From an uncultured Clostridia bacterium (GTDB taxonomy: Bacteria > Bacillota > Clostridia > Oscillospirales > Ruminococcaceae): a stretch of 64,000 bases of DNA. The translations under genes were made by a program, and so were the position numbers. The notes beneath the pieces were generated by a model. It had not been told where the DNA came from, did not search any database, and saw only the letters and a list, made by a program, of their open reading frames with translations. The stretch lies in the NCBI GenBank assembly GCA_947629785.1, contig CANRFB010000007.1, forward strand, positions 1-64,000. The letters are read 5' to 3'. Positions 53,801 through 62,357 of this stretch are shown here, piece by piece; position 1 is the stretch's first letter; each line of letters starts with the position of its first letter.

Positions 53801-54916
53801 TTATTCTGTTTTTTCCATAATGTAATTATCGTCGATCTTTACTCCTATATAATTTTCAACGTCAAACAGATCACCAAAACTAATTTGATATTGTCCTATA
53901 TCGTAAGGACCGTCAATGCCGAACTGATCTAAATATTCTTTTTCTAATTCCGGACTTGATGGATAACATAAACCGTATCCGCTGAGACGGTCCTTAGGAT
54001 ATTCAGTACCGTCACTGCCGATCAAAGCTACATATTCGTATGTGCGCTTTTCATTTAAAAGATATTCTAATTTATCCATGGGAGCAAATGTACTAAACCC
54101 GAGGGGTGAAAGGACAAATTCCGTACCGTTTTCATCGACAAAAATTTTCCTCTTTACATTCGGGCTGAAATTCACTGTCATTTCAATATCGTCTGCAAGA
54201 TTGTGATCCATCTCATTAAATTCTCTGTCATATTTTGTATCAAACGAAATTTTTATTTCGCGTGATTTATCAATGAAATATAACGGTAAATTACAAGTGT
54301 AATACATATAAGGATCATCATCATCTGTCATTCTTCCTCCGATACTTGAACCTGCAACAGGTACAGGCTCTCCCGTATCTTCATAGCAAAATACCGGTTC
54401 GGGATAGCACCACGAATATTCGTCGTTTACTAAATATTGATCTGCTTCATCATCGAGCGCCTCACACGCAAAAACCATTTCTGCAAAATTTCCGTCGGAA
54501 ATAAGAGTGTCAAGATAAATTCTGAAATGGGAATTTTCCGCTGACTGCGCATTGTCAATGTTGTTATCCGCAAGTATTCTGACGGCTTCCGTTCCGAGCT
54601 GATCTTCAATATTTTCCTCTTTGGATCTTCGCAGACCGTATGCAGCCGCCGATATTGCAGCTGTAAGCAAAACAGCCGCGGCAGCCGCAAAAACAACAGG
54701 CTTGCTTAATTTTTTTACAGTTCGTTTATTGCTTATAGGTTCGTTCATTTCATATCCTGCCTTTCTCATTACGCTGCGGAGAATACGTTTTTCAAAGCCG
54801 ACAGGAAATTTCTTTTCAATATCCGGAAATGCTTCATCAATTATGTCCGAATTTTCGGGTGTAAGCATATACGGCAAATTTTCAAATTCCGTTCCCATGT
54901 TTTCAGCTTTTTTCAT
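53801..54916 (-). CDS. Probable anti-sigma factor (single-pass membrane protein)
   Basis: 371 residues. Cytoplasmic N-terminus of ~75 residues, one transmembrane helix (PVVFAAAAAVLLTAAISAAA, ~74-93) and a ~275-residue acidic extracytoplasmic domain with PEPVFCYEDTGEPVPV and FGDLFDVENYIGVKID. The start overlaps the sigma factor stop (ATGA), the usual arrangement of an ECF sigma with its membrane anti-sigma. I do not recognise a standard zinc anti-sigma motif in the N-terminal part, so the role is inferred from context and topology; the family may be DUF4179-like. Confidence 0.75.
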   Translation of the reverse strand: MKKAENMGTEFENLPYMLTPENSDIIDEAFPDIEKKFPVGFEKRILRSVMRKAGYEMNEPISNKRTVKKLSKPVVFAAAAAVLLTAAISAAAYGLRRSKEENIEDQLGTEAVRILADNNIDNAQSAENSHFRIYLDTLISDGNFAEMVFACEALDDEADQYLVNDEYSWCYPEPVFCYEDTGEPVPVAGSSIGGRMTDDDDPYMYYTCNLPLYFIDKSREIKISFDTKYDREFNEMDHNLADDIEMTVNFSPNVKRKIFVDENGTEFVLSPLGFSTFAPMDKLEYLLNEKRTYEYVALIGSDGTEYPKDRLSGYGLCYPSSPELEKEYLDQFGIDGPYDIGQYQISFGDLFDVENYIGVKIDDNYIMEKTE

Positions 54917-55446
54917 AAGTTATCCTCCTCTATCATTTTTCTTAATCTGACAAGCGCTCTCGAGATGCGGGTGTCAATTGCGGACGGTTTCATATTCAGG
55001 GCTTTTGCGATCTCTTTGCTTTTCTGCCCGAAAAAATATCTGCGCACAATTATCCTGCGGTCGGTATCGCTTAATTTTTTCAGAATATCAGCAGCAATGC
55101 TGTCAGACGGGTATGTTTCGGATATGCCTATTTCGTTTGGGATCTCATCAAAGGAAACAGAGCTTATTTCCTGCATTTTCTTCCGGAATATATCCACACA
55201 ATGCCTTGCGGAAATTACCGAAAGCACCGCCTTTACGGACGAGATCTCAAAATTATTTTTACAGCCGAACTGAAAAAATTTCAGAAAAATATCGCTGACC
55301 GCTTCTTCGATATCTTCGTTTGTACAAATATCATTCAGCCGCAGATATGCAATTTTCATAACATATGTGCTGTATTGTCCCACAACTTCCGCCAGACCGT
55401 TCCGCGGGTCTGTTTTAAGAAGCCGCAGCAATTCGTTGTCCGTCAT
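54913..55446 (-). CDS. ECF-type sigma-70 RNA polymerase sigma factor
   Basis: 177 residues from ATG 55446 (AAAGGA seven bases upstream). Region 2: VVGQYSTYVMKIAYLRLND, EEAVSDIFLKFFQ and SVISARHCVDIFRKK; region 4: RRIIVRRYFFGQKSKEIAKA followed by LNMKPSAIDTRISRALVRLR. A sigma-A-type promoter (55593-55566) precedes it; a self-recognised site may exist as well but I could not settle its sequence. Confidence 0.92.
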   Translation of the reverse strand: MTDNELLRLLKTDPRNGLAEVVGQYSTYVMKIAYLRLNDICTNEDIEEAVSDIFLKFFQFGCKNNFEISSVKAVLSVISARHCVDIFRKKMQEISSVSFDEIPNEIGISETYPSDSIAADILKKLSDTDRRIIVRRYFFGQKSKEIAKALNMKPSAIDTRISRALVRLRKMIEEDNL

Positions 55447-55565
55447 ATGTTCAGTCCTTTCTTTGAAACGTTTCATATATATAAGTCGCAATATTTCCGA
55501 AAAATCTTACATTATTCCGAAAGAAAAATAAAAATTATTTTTCGGGCAATTATCCGGCAAATATA

Positions 55566-55593
55566 ATTTTATCATAAAATACCCGTTTGTCAA
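55566..55593 (-). promoter_or_regulatory. Sigma-A promoter of the ECF sigma operon
   Basis: TTGACA (55593-55588) and TAAAAT (55571-55566), 16-bp spacer, leaving a ~110-base leader before the sigma gene. Confidence 0.75.
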
Positions 55594-55641
55594 TTTCGGG
55601 CATAAAGTAAAAATTGTTTCCGTGCAAATTTCTTTATACTA

Positions 55642-55670
55642 TTGACTTTTGCAGGGAAAAATTATATAAT
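55642..55670 (+). promoter_or_regulatory. Sigma-A promoter of the amino-acid ABC operon
   Basis: TTGACT (55642-55647) and TATAAT (55665-55670), 17-bp spacer. Confidence 0.88.
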
Positions 55671-55724
55671 GTATTCAAGACACCGGAAAAATATTTCCGC
55701 ATTACAAAGAAAGGAAAATATTGT

Positions 55725-57230
55725 ATGAAAAAGCAAAGTATCTTACTGCTGCTTATGGCGGTAATGACAGTGTTCCTGCTGCCTGTGAACGCTTTCGCGG
55801 CAGGAGACGGAACGGAGCGTTCCACATTCACCGTGGGATTTGACGCGGAATTCCCGCCCTACGGCTATCAGGACACCGAAACGGGAGAATATGTGGGTTT
55901 TGACCTTTCCCTTGCCGAGGAAGTCTGCAACCGCCGCGGCTGGACACTTGTGAAACAGCCCATTGACTGGAATTCCAAGGACATGGAACTGAAAACAGGC
56001 GCTATCGACTGTATCTGGAACGGTTTTACCATGAACGGCAGAGAAAACGACTACACATGGACCACTCCATATGTTGACAATTCTCAGGTGGCGGTGGTGA
56101 AAGCCGACTCAGGCATCACCGAACTCGGTCAGCTTGCGGGAAAAGTTGTCGCCGTTCAGACAGACAGCTCCGCACTTGCCGCTTTTACCGGCGAGGACGC
56201 TTCGGAAGAAAATATCGCCCTTGCGGATAGCTTCAAGGAACTTCAGCAGGTGGGCGACTACAACAGCGCGTTCCTGAATCTTCAGAGCGGCGCTGTGGAT
56301 GCAGTATGCATGGACATCGGCGTGGCAAATTACGAAATGGAAGCCCGCGGCGGCGGTTTCATAATGCTGGACGAGCATATTTCCTCTGAGGAATACGGCG
56401 TTGGTTTCCTGCTTGGAAATACCGAACTCCGCGATGAAGTTCAGGTAACTCTTCTGGAAATGCTTGCCGACGGAACGTTCGCCCAGATCGCCGAGAACTG
56501 GGGACTTTCCGACAGCGTCTGCCTCAGCGCGGAGGATCACGTTACCGATGAGGTCGTAAAGGAAAGCACTTCATTCGGCGAAAAATTAGTAAGCATATGC
56601 GGACAGCTCCTGAAAGGCGTTGGCGCGTCTCTGGCAATATTCCTGCTGACGCTGCTGTTTTCGCTGCCCCTCGGACTGCTTATCGCTTTCGGCAGAATGT
56701 CAAAATTCAAACCGCTGAGTTTGCTTGTAAAACTGTATATATCCATTGTCCGCGGAACGCCGCTTATGCTCCAGTTATTGGTAGTATTCTTCGGACCGTA
56801 CTTCCTGTTCGGGGTAAGCACTTCGGGAAATTACCGTTTCTACGCGGTAATAATCGGTTTTGCGCTGAATTACGCGGCATATTTCGCGGAAATTTACCGT
56901 TCGGGAATACAGGCTGTTCCCATAGGGCAGCACGAAGCCTGCGAAATTCTCGGTTACAGCAGGCCGCAGAAGTTTTTCAAGATAGTATTCCCCCAGATGC
57001 TGAAAAACATAATCCCCTCAATTACAAATGAAGTCATAACTCTTGTCAAGGACACGTCCCTTGCATTTGCAATTTCCTACACGGAGATGTTCACACTGGC
57101 AAAGCAGGTAGCCGCTGCGGAAGCGACTATCATGCCGCTGTTTATAGCGGGCGTGTTCTACTATGTATTTAATTTCATAGTTGCGATGATAATGGACAAG
57201 CTTGAAAAGAAGCTCAATTTCTTCAGATAA
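55725..57230 (+). CDS. Amino-acid ABC transporter, substrate-binding protein fused to permease
   Basis: 501 residues from ATG 55725 (AAAGGA upstream; earlier in-frame ATGs lie before or in the promoter leader). Signal peptide (~1-25, LLLLMAVMTVFLLPVNAFA), then a family 3 binding domain (FTVGFDAEFPPYGYQDTETG, FDLSLAEEVCNRRGW, DCIWNGFTMN), and a C-terminal HisM/GlnP-type permease with about five helices and the coupling EAA loop QHEACEILGYSRPQKFFKIV. Works with the adjacent ATPase to import polar amino acids. Fused SBP-permeases of this type occur in Gram-positives (GlnPQ-like). Confidence 0.94.
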   Translation: MKKQSILLLLMAVMTVFLLPVNAFAAGDGTERSTFTVGFDAEFPPYGYQDTETGEYVGFDLSLAEEVCNRRGWTLVKQPIDWNSKDMELKTGAIDCIWNGFTMNGRENDYTWTTPYVDNSQVAVVKADSGITELGQLAGKVVAVQTDSSALAAFTGEDASEENIALADSFKELQQVGDYNSAFLNLQSGAVDAVCMDIGVANYEMEARGGGFIMLDEHISSEEYGVGFLLGNTELRDEVQVTLLEMLADGTFAQIAENWGLSDSVCLSAEDHVTDEVVKESTSFGEKLVSICGQLLKGVGASLAIFLLTLLFSLPLGLLIAFGRMSKFKPLSLLVKLYISIVRGTPLMLQLLVVFFGPYFLFGVSTSGNYRFYAVIIGFALNYAAYFAEIYRSGIQAVPIGQHEACEILGYSRPQKFFKIVFPQMLKNIIPSITNEVITLVKDTSLAFAISYTEMFTLAKQVAAAEATIMPLFIAGVFYYVFNFIVAMIMDKLEKKLNFFR

Positions 57231-57243
57231 GGACGGTGATAAT

Positions 57244-58002
57244 ATGAATTTGCTTGAAGTAAAAAATCTTAAAAAAAGTTTCGGGGATTTAGAAGTTTTA
57301 AAGGATATTACCATGACGGTGGGAGAGGGCGAAGTGGTTTCCGTTCTGGGGCCGTCAGGTTCGGGAAAATCCACATTTCTGCGTTGTATTTCCATGCTTG
57401 AAACCATTGACGGCGGAAGCATGACATACTGCGACAAGCCCGCCGTTTCCGAAAAGGACGGCAAGCCCGTATACGTTTCCAAAGAGGAACTAAAAGAAAT
57501 AAAGCACAGTTTCGGCCTTGTTTTCCAGAATTTCAATCTGTTCCCCCACTACACCGTTCTGAAAAACATCACCGACGCGCCCATAAACGTTTTAAAGCGC
57601 GATAAGGACGAGGTAATGAAAGAAGCTCAGGAACTGCTTAAAAAGATGGGGCTTTCCGAAAAGGGGGATTTTTATCCGTATCAGCTTTCGGGAGGACAGC
57701 AGCAGCGAGTTGCCATAGCCCGAGCCCTTGCCATGAAGCCGAAAATGATATTCTTTGACGAACCCACTTCCGCTCTTGACCCCGAACTTACGGCGGAAAT
57801 TTTAAAAGTTCTCAAAGAACTTGCGGCGGAAAAAATGACCATGGTCATAGTTACCCACGAAATAGATTTTGCAAGAAGCGTTTCAAGCCATGTTATTTTC
57901 ATGGACGGCGGTGTGATCCTCGAACAGGGCAAGCCGCAGGACGTTATCGACAATCCGTCAAACGAACGCACAAGGGCGTTCCTGAAAAAGTTAGAGCAGT
58001 AA
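57244..58002 (+). CDS. Amino-acid ABC transporter ATP-binding protein
   Basis: 252 residues from ATG 57244. Walker A LGPSGSGKSTFLRCI, Q-loop LVFQNFNLFPHYTVL, signature LSGGQQQRVAIARALA, Walker B MIFFDEPTSALDPEL, H-loop VIVTHE: the GlnQ/HisP subfamily. ATPase of the fused binding protein-permease 13 bases upstream. Confidence 0.95.
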   Translation: MNLLEVKNLKKSFGDLEVLKDITMTVGEGEVVSVLGPSGSGKSTFLRCISMLETIDGGSMTYCDKPAVSEKDGKPVYVSKEELKEIKHSFGLVFQNFNLFPHYTVLKNITDAPINVLKRDKDEVMKEAQELLKKMGLSEKGDFYPYQLSGGQQQRVAIARALAMKPKMIFFDEPTSALDPELTAEILKVLKELAAEKMTMVIVTHEIDFARSVSSHVIFMDGGVILEQGKPQDVIDNPSNERTRAFLKKLEQ

Positions 58003-58006
58003 TTTT

Positions 58007-58846
58007 ATGGATAATAGTATCATCACCGAACAGGTGGAAAAAAGCATACGGAAGAAATTCCACAGGACGTTGTGGAGCAGGTTTGCAAAGGCGATAGTAA
58101 CTTACGAACTTGTAAAGCCAAATGACAGTATCGCCGTCTGCATTTCCGGCGGGAAAGATTCCATGCTTATGGCGAAGCTTTTTCAGGAACTGAAAATGCA
58201 CGACAAGTTCCCGTTTGAACTGAAATTCCTTGTAATGGACCCGGGCTACGCGGACGCTAACCGCCGTCTTATTGAGGAAAACGCCGCGGCAATGTCAATT
58301 CCCATAACGATCTTTGAATCGGATATTTTTGAATCGGTAACCCACGTTCAGAAAAATCCCTGCTATCTTTGCGCGCGTATGCGGCGTGGACATCTTTACA
58401 ACAAGGCTCGGGAACTGGGCTGCAATAAAATTGCGCTGGGGCATCATTTTGACGATGTTATTGAAACCATTCTTATGGGAATGTTATACGGCGGGCAGGT
58501 ACAGACCATGATGCCGAAACTTCACAGCACCAACTTCCCGGGAATGGAACTTATCCGCCCAATGTATTTTATTCGCGAAGAAGATATAATCCACTGGCGG
58601 GATTACAATAAGCTGCATTTTCTCAGGTGCGCTTGTAAATTCACCGAAAACTGCGAAATTTCTCCGGAAGAAAATCTTTCAAAACGTCTGGAAATAAAAT
58701 CCCTTATTGCCGAAATGAAAAAGACAAATCCGCAGGTGGAAAAGAATATTTTCAAAAGCGTGGAAAATGTAAATTTAAGCACGGTAATAGCCTACAAACA
58801 GGACGGAAAAGTGCATAATTTTCTTGATGATTATGACAAAAAATAA
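58007..58846 (+). CDS. TtcA-family tRNA 2-thiocytidine synthetase-like protein
   Basis: 279 residues, PP-loop ATPase with ISGGKDSMLMAKL, the first CxxC (PCYLCARMRRGHLYNKAREL), GHHFDDVIETILMGMLYGGQ, and a second Cys pair (RCACKFTENCE). TtcA adds sulfur to C32 of tRNA through an iron-sulfur cluster; Firmicutes relatives may act on other substrates. Follows the ATPase by 4 bases, so cotranscribed. Confidence 0.88.
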   Translation: MDNSIITEQVEKSIRKKFHRTLWSRFAKAIVTYELVKPNDSIAVCISGGKDSMLMAKLFQELKMHDKFPFELKFLVMDPGYADANRRLIEENAAAMSIPITIFESDIFESVTHVQKNPCYLCARMRRGHLYNKARELGCNKIALGHHFDDVIETILMGMLYGGQVQTMMPKLHSTNFPGMELIRPMYFIREEDIIHWRDYNKLHFLRCACKFTENCEISPEENLSKRLEIKSLIAEMKKTNPQVEKNIFKSVENVNLSTVIAYKQDGKVHNFLDDYDKK

Positions 58847-58847
58847 T

Positions 58848-58877
58848 TTGTATATTTCCCAAATAAACGGATATAAT
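58848..58877 (+). promoter_or_regulatory. Possible internal promoter for rubrerythrin
   Basis: TTGTAT (58848-58853) and TATAAT (58872-58877), 18-bp spacer, in the gap before the rubrerythrin ribosome site AAAAGGAG. Confidence 0.5.
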
Positions 58878-58898
58878 ATCAGAAAAGGAGCTGATATT

Positions 58899-59522
58899 AT
58901 GTCCGTTGATTTTTCGGAAAGCCGCACAAAAGTAAACCTTATGCGGGCGTTTGCCGGCGAAAGTCAGGCGCGTAACCGCTACACGTTTTCCGCCGATAAA
59001 GCCAAGAAAATGAACTGTTGGTTTCTTTATAACATCTTTACTCTTACCGCAAATCAGGAAAAGGAACACGCGGAAATTTTCTACAATCACCTTAAACAGG
59101 AAAACGGCAGGAAAATTACCATTGACAGCGCGGATTACCCCGTGGATAATTACGACAAAATAGAGGAACTTCTGCGGAGCGCGCAGAAAAACGAATATGA
59201 CGAGTATGAAAACGTTTATCCCGAATTTGCGAAAATTGCCAAGGAGGAAGGCTTTAACGATATTGCCTTTTCCTTTGAAAAAATTGCGGAAATCGAAAAG
59301 GCACACGGCGACCGCTTCGGCTGTTTTGCGGAACTTATCGAGAAAAGCAGAATGTTTGAGGGCGACGAAAACACCGAATGGATATGCCTTAACTGCGGAC
59401 ACATTCTGAAAGGAAAAAGCGCGCCCAAACAATGTCCCGTATGTCAGCACGCGCAGGGATATTTTGTTCCGTATAAATATTACAAATTCATCGCCGAACG
59501 TTATGGAATGTCCGAGTTATAA
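58899..59522 (+). CDS. Rubrerythrin
   Basis: 207 residues from ATG 58899. Oxidative-stress peroxidase of anaerobes. The ferritin-like di-iron domain shows MRAFAGESQARNRYTFSADK, NQEKEHAEIF, and EYENVYPEFAKIAKEEG with FEKIAEIEKAHGDRF; the C-terminal rubredoxin domain has two Cys pairs, WICLNCGHI and CPVCQHA. Confidence 0.96.
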   Translation: MSVDFSESRTKVNLMRAFAGESQARNRYTFSADKAKKMNCWFLYNIFTLTANQEKEHAEIFYNHLKQENGRKITIDSADYPVDNYDKIEELLRSAQKNEYDEYENVYPEFAKIAKEEGFNDIAFSFEKIAEIEKAHGDRFGCFAELIEKSRMFEGDENTEWICLNCGHILKGKSAPKQCPVCQHAQGYFVPYKYYKFIAERYGMSEL

Positions 59523-59526
59523 TAAA

Positions 59527-59562
59527 AAATTCCGGAAAAATAAAATTTCCGGAATTTATTTT
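59527..59562 (+). terminator. Bidirectional terminator between rubrerythrin and the parC operon
   Basis: AAATTCCGGAAA / TTTCCGGAATTT, 12 bp, followed by ATTTT on the plus strand and TTTATT on the minus strand. Shared by the convergent genes. Confidence 0.85.
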
Positions 59563-59665
59563 ACATAAATAAATTAATTATAAATTTAATTGCCGATGCC
59601 GTTCCGAAAAAGAATAATACGGCTCCCGTAATGAACGATAAACACGAACGATCATTTGATACCAT
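59561..59665 (-). CDS. Small membrane protein (34 aa) after parC
   Basis: Reads MVSNDRSCLSFITGAVLFFF then a GTASAIKFIINLF segment, mostly hydrophobic, so a single-helix membrane peptide. GGGAGG is eight bases before ATG 59665, and the gene begins 21 bases after the parC stop with the terminator right at its end. Conservation unknown. Confidence 0.55.
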   Translation of the reverse strand: MVSNDRSCLSFITGAVLFFFGTASAIKFIINLFM

Positions 59666-59685
59666 AAAAATTCCTCCCATTAAAA

Positions 59686-61926
59686 TTATTCTAATTTCAT
59701 CTGGTCGGGGTCGATAAGGTCTTTTGCAAGAAGTCCTGCCGCGGGGATATTCTTTACGAAATACTTTTCGGTGTTTCCGAGCATTTCCTCGGTGACGATA
59801 TACGCGTTATCCACAACGGCTTTGGATTTCAGAGACATTACCTGAACGCCGATGGTATCTCTTGCGGCTTTGGGAAGTATCATTCCCGTATTGAACACGA
59901 TAGCCCTGCCGTTTGAGGAGCGGACAAGGATATCCGTATTTTCCGTCACCGCAAACATTTTTACAAGCTTTGATTTTGCGGAATATGCGTTGGCAAGCTT
60001 TTTGCGGTTGGTCTTGGTCTCGTACGCGTTCAGGGGAACTTTCGCCGCTTTGCCGTTCTCGAAAATCATTATCAGATAGCCACTGTAATCGTTGGTTGCA
60101 ATAAGCGAGGAAACATTTTCATATTCGTCAAAGCCAAGCTTTACGGGAACGAAATCGCCCAATTCAGAAGCCTTTGTATCCTTGAATTCGCTTGCCCGCG
60201 ACTTGTAGACCTGACATTTGTCCGTAAAGAACAGCAGTTCAGTCTTGTTTGAGGCTTCCTCCGCAAATACCATGACATCTCCGTCTTTAAGCTTCTGCTG
60301 GTCTGCCATTCTCAAAGACTGGGGAGTTATCTTCTTGAAATATCCGCTGCTTGACATAAACAGATTTACCGCATAATCGGGAGTATCGTCCTCCACTTCC
60401 TCCTCTTCCTCGTCCCCTGCATAATAGAACATTGTGCGGCGGGGCTGTTTGTATTTTGCGGAAATTTCCTTTAATTCCTCGACTATGATATTCTTTATTT
60501 TCTTTTCGCTTTTGAGAATTGCTTCCATTTCGGCAATATCTTTTTCCAAGTCCTTGATATCGGCGGTGCGTTTCAGAATGTATTCCTTATTTAAATGGCG
60601 GAGTTTTATTTCCGCAACATATTCCGCCTGAGTTTCGTCAATTCCGAATCCTATCATCAGGTTTGGAACTACTTCCGCTTCTTCTTCCGTTTCACGGACA
60701 ATTTTTATCGCCTTGTCAATGTCAAGGAGAATTTTCTGCAAGCCTTTCAGAAGATGCAGCCGCTCTTTTTTCTTGGAAAGTTCAAAGAACGTTCTGCGCT
60801 TTATACATTCCGTGCGGAAAGCTATCCATTCGTCCAGAATTTCGTAAACGCCCATTACTTTAGGCGTTCCGCCTATAAGTATGTTGAAATTGCAGGAATA
60901 ATTGTCCTGCAAAGGCGTCATGCGGAACAGCTTTTTCATAAGCTTATCGGGGTCAACGCCGCGCTTTATGTCAATGGCAAGTTTCAGACCGTTAATGTCC
61001 GTTTCGTCGCGGATATAGGAAATTTCGCGTATCTTGCCGCCCTTTATAAGCTCGATGATCTTATCCATAATTGCTTCCACGGTGGTGGTGGGAGGTATCT
61101 GGGTAATTTCAATGCAGTTTGATTCCTTGTCGAAATTGTAGCGGGAGCGGACTTTTACCGAACCGCGTCCCGTGCGGTAAATTTTTTCAAGTTCGTCCTC
61201 ATCGTAAAGCATGAAACCTCCCCCCGCGAAATCAGGACCTTTCAGGGTGGAGAGAATATCGTGGTCGGGATTTTTGATAAGGGCAATTGTGGTCTCGCAG
61301 ATTTCCTCCAGATTAAAGGAACATACCGCGCTTGCCATTGAAACGGCAATTCCCACGTTTGCATTTACAAGCACCGACGGAAACGCCGCAGGCAGCAGAG
61401 TAGGCTCCACGGTTTCGTTGTCGTAGTTCGGAACAAAATCCACGGTGTCCTTGTCAATATCGCGGAAAAGTTCGTTGCAGATAGGGTCAAGCTTGGCTTC
61501 GGTGTAACGTGAAGCGGCATATGCCATATCGCGGGAATAGGCTTTTCCGAAATTGCCCTTGCTGTCCACATACGGGTGAAGAAGCGCTTCATTTCCGCGG
61601 GCAAGACGAACCATAGTTTCATATATAGCCGCGTCGCCGTGGGGGTTAAGCTTCATGGTCTGTCCGACGATATTTGCGGATTTTGTTTTCGGACCCGTTA
61701 GAAGTCCCATTTTGTACATAGTGTAAAGCAGTTTCCTGTGAGACGGTTTAAAACCGTCAATTTCGGGCAGGGCTCGGGAAACGATAACGCTCATGGCATA
61801 GGGCATATAGTTTTTTTCCAGAGTATCTGTTATCTGTTCCTCGGCGATAATTCCGCTTCCCGCAATATATGCGTTTGAAGCGGGGGTTGTATTTTTTGTT
61901 TCGTTTTTTTTGCTTTTTCTCGGCAA
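59686..61926 (-). CDS. parC: DNA topoisomerase IV subunit A-like protein (GyrA/ParC family)
   Basis: 746 residues. Breakage-reunion domain with YMPYAMSVIVSRALPEIDGF, KSANIVGQTMKLNPHGDAAI, and the catalytic Arg140-Tyr141 in YAASRYTEAKL. A coiled-coil arm follows (ILKRTADIKDLEKDIAEMEA) and a C-terminal region with an acidic stretch (DEEEEEVEDD) and a beta-propeller-like part with few GyrA-box features. This is the clostridial ParC-like type; GyrA is expected elsewhere. Partner of the ParE-like gene just upstream. Confidence 0.9.
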   Translation of the reverse strand: MPRKSKKNETKNTTPASNAYIAGSGIIAEEQITDTLEKNYMPYAMSVIVSRALPEIDGFKPSHRKLLYTMYKMGLLTGPKTKSANIVGQTMKLNPHGDAAIYETMVRLARGNEALLHPYVDSKGNFGKAYSRDMAYAASRYTEAKLDPICNELFRDIDKDTVDFVPNYDNETVEPTLLPAAFPSVLVNANVGIAVSMASAVCSFNLEEICETTIALIKNPDHDILSTLKGPDFAGGGFMLYDEDELEKIYRTGRGSVKVRSRYNFDKESNCIEITQIPPTTTVEAIMDKIIELIKGGKIREISYIRDETDINGLKLAIDIKRGVDPDKLMKKLFRMTPLQDNYSCNFNILIGGTPKVMGVYEILDEWIAFRTECIKRRTFFELSKKKERLHLLKGLQKILLDIDKAIKIVRETEEEAEVVPNLMIGFGIDETQAEYVAEIKLRHLNKEYILKRTADIKDLEKDIAEMEAILKSEKKIKNIIVEELKEISAKYKQPRRTMFYYAGDEEEEEVEDDTPDYAVNLFMSSSGYFKKITPQSLRMADQQKLKDGDVMVFAEEASNKTELLFFTDKCQVYKSRASEFKDTKASELGDFVPVKLGFDEYENVSSLIATNDYSGYLIMIFENGKAAKVPLNAYETKTNRKKLANAYSAKSKLVKMFAVTENTDILVRSSNGRAIVFNTGMILPKAARDTIGVQVMSLKSKAVVDNAYIVTEEMLGNTEKYFVKNIPAAGLLAKDLIDPDQMKLE

Positions 61927-61942
61927 TTTCTTTCACTCCAAA

Positions 61943-62335
61943 TTAATTATTCATTATATTAAAATGACGTCGGTAGCGTTTGGGAATTTCAATGGGAACA
62001 TCATAACCCAGTTTCTTTAATGCGGGCGGAATTATTCTCATTCCGTCCTTGAAAAATGCTTCTATTTTTTTCTCTTTTCTTGTTATGCTGTTATAATTTT
62101 CGGGACAGACAAATGTCCAATCCGCTCCGTCTTTATTTACCACAAGGCGGAAATATTTATCAATGTCCGTTTCGGGGAATCCCGCTTTTTTAAGCAGAAG
62201 ATGATGTTCAAAACCATCATCTATCTGCGAAGCAATAATTCTTTCTCCGTCATGGGAAACAAGGACTAAAAGCGGGTCGTCCACGTCAACTGCGGCATTG
62301 AAATTTTCCTCGTCGGGGTATTTTATTATTTCCAT
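61943..62335 (-). CDS. Hypothetical protein between parE and parC
   Basis: 130 residues from ATG 62335 (GAGGAA ribosome site); the frame continues upstream into parE but has no ribosome site there. Begins MEIIKYPDEENFNAAVDVDD and continues VLVSHDGERIIASQIDDGFE, then HHLLLKKAGFPETDIDKYF, ending RYRRHFNIMNN. Soluble, mixed alpha/beta, no family recognised. Its place inside the topoisomerase operon suggests a related role, but there is no direct evidence. Confidence 0.75.
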   Translation of the reverse strand: MEIIKYPDEENFNAAVDVDDPLLVLVSHDGERIIASQIDDGFEHHLLLKKAGFPETDIDKYFRLVVNKDGADWTFVCPENYNSITRKEKKIEAFFKDGMRIIPPALKKLGYDVPIEIPKRYRRHFNIMNN

Positions 62336-62357
62336 AATAATTCCTCGCAATTTTAAT

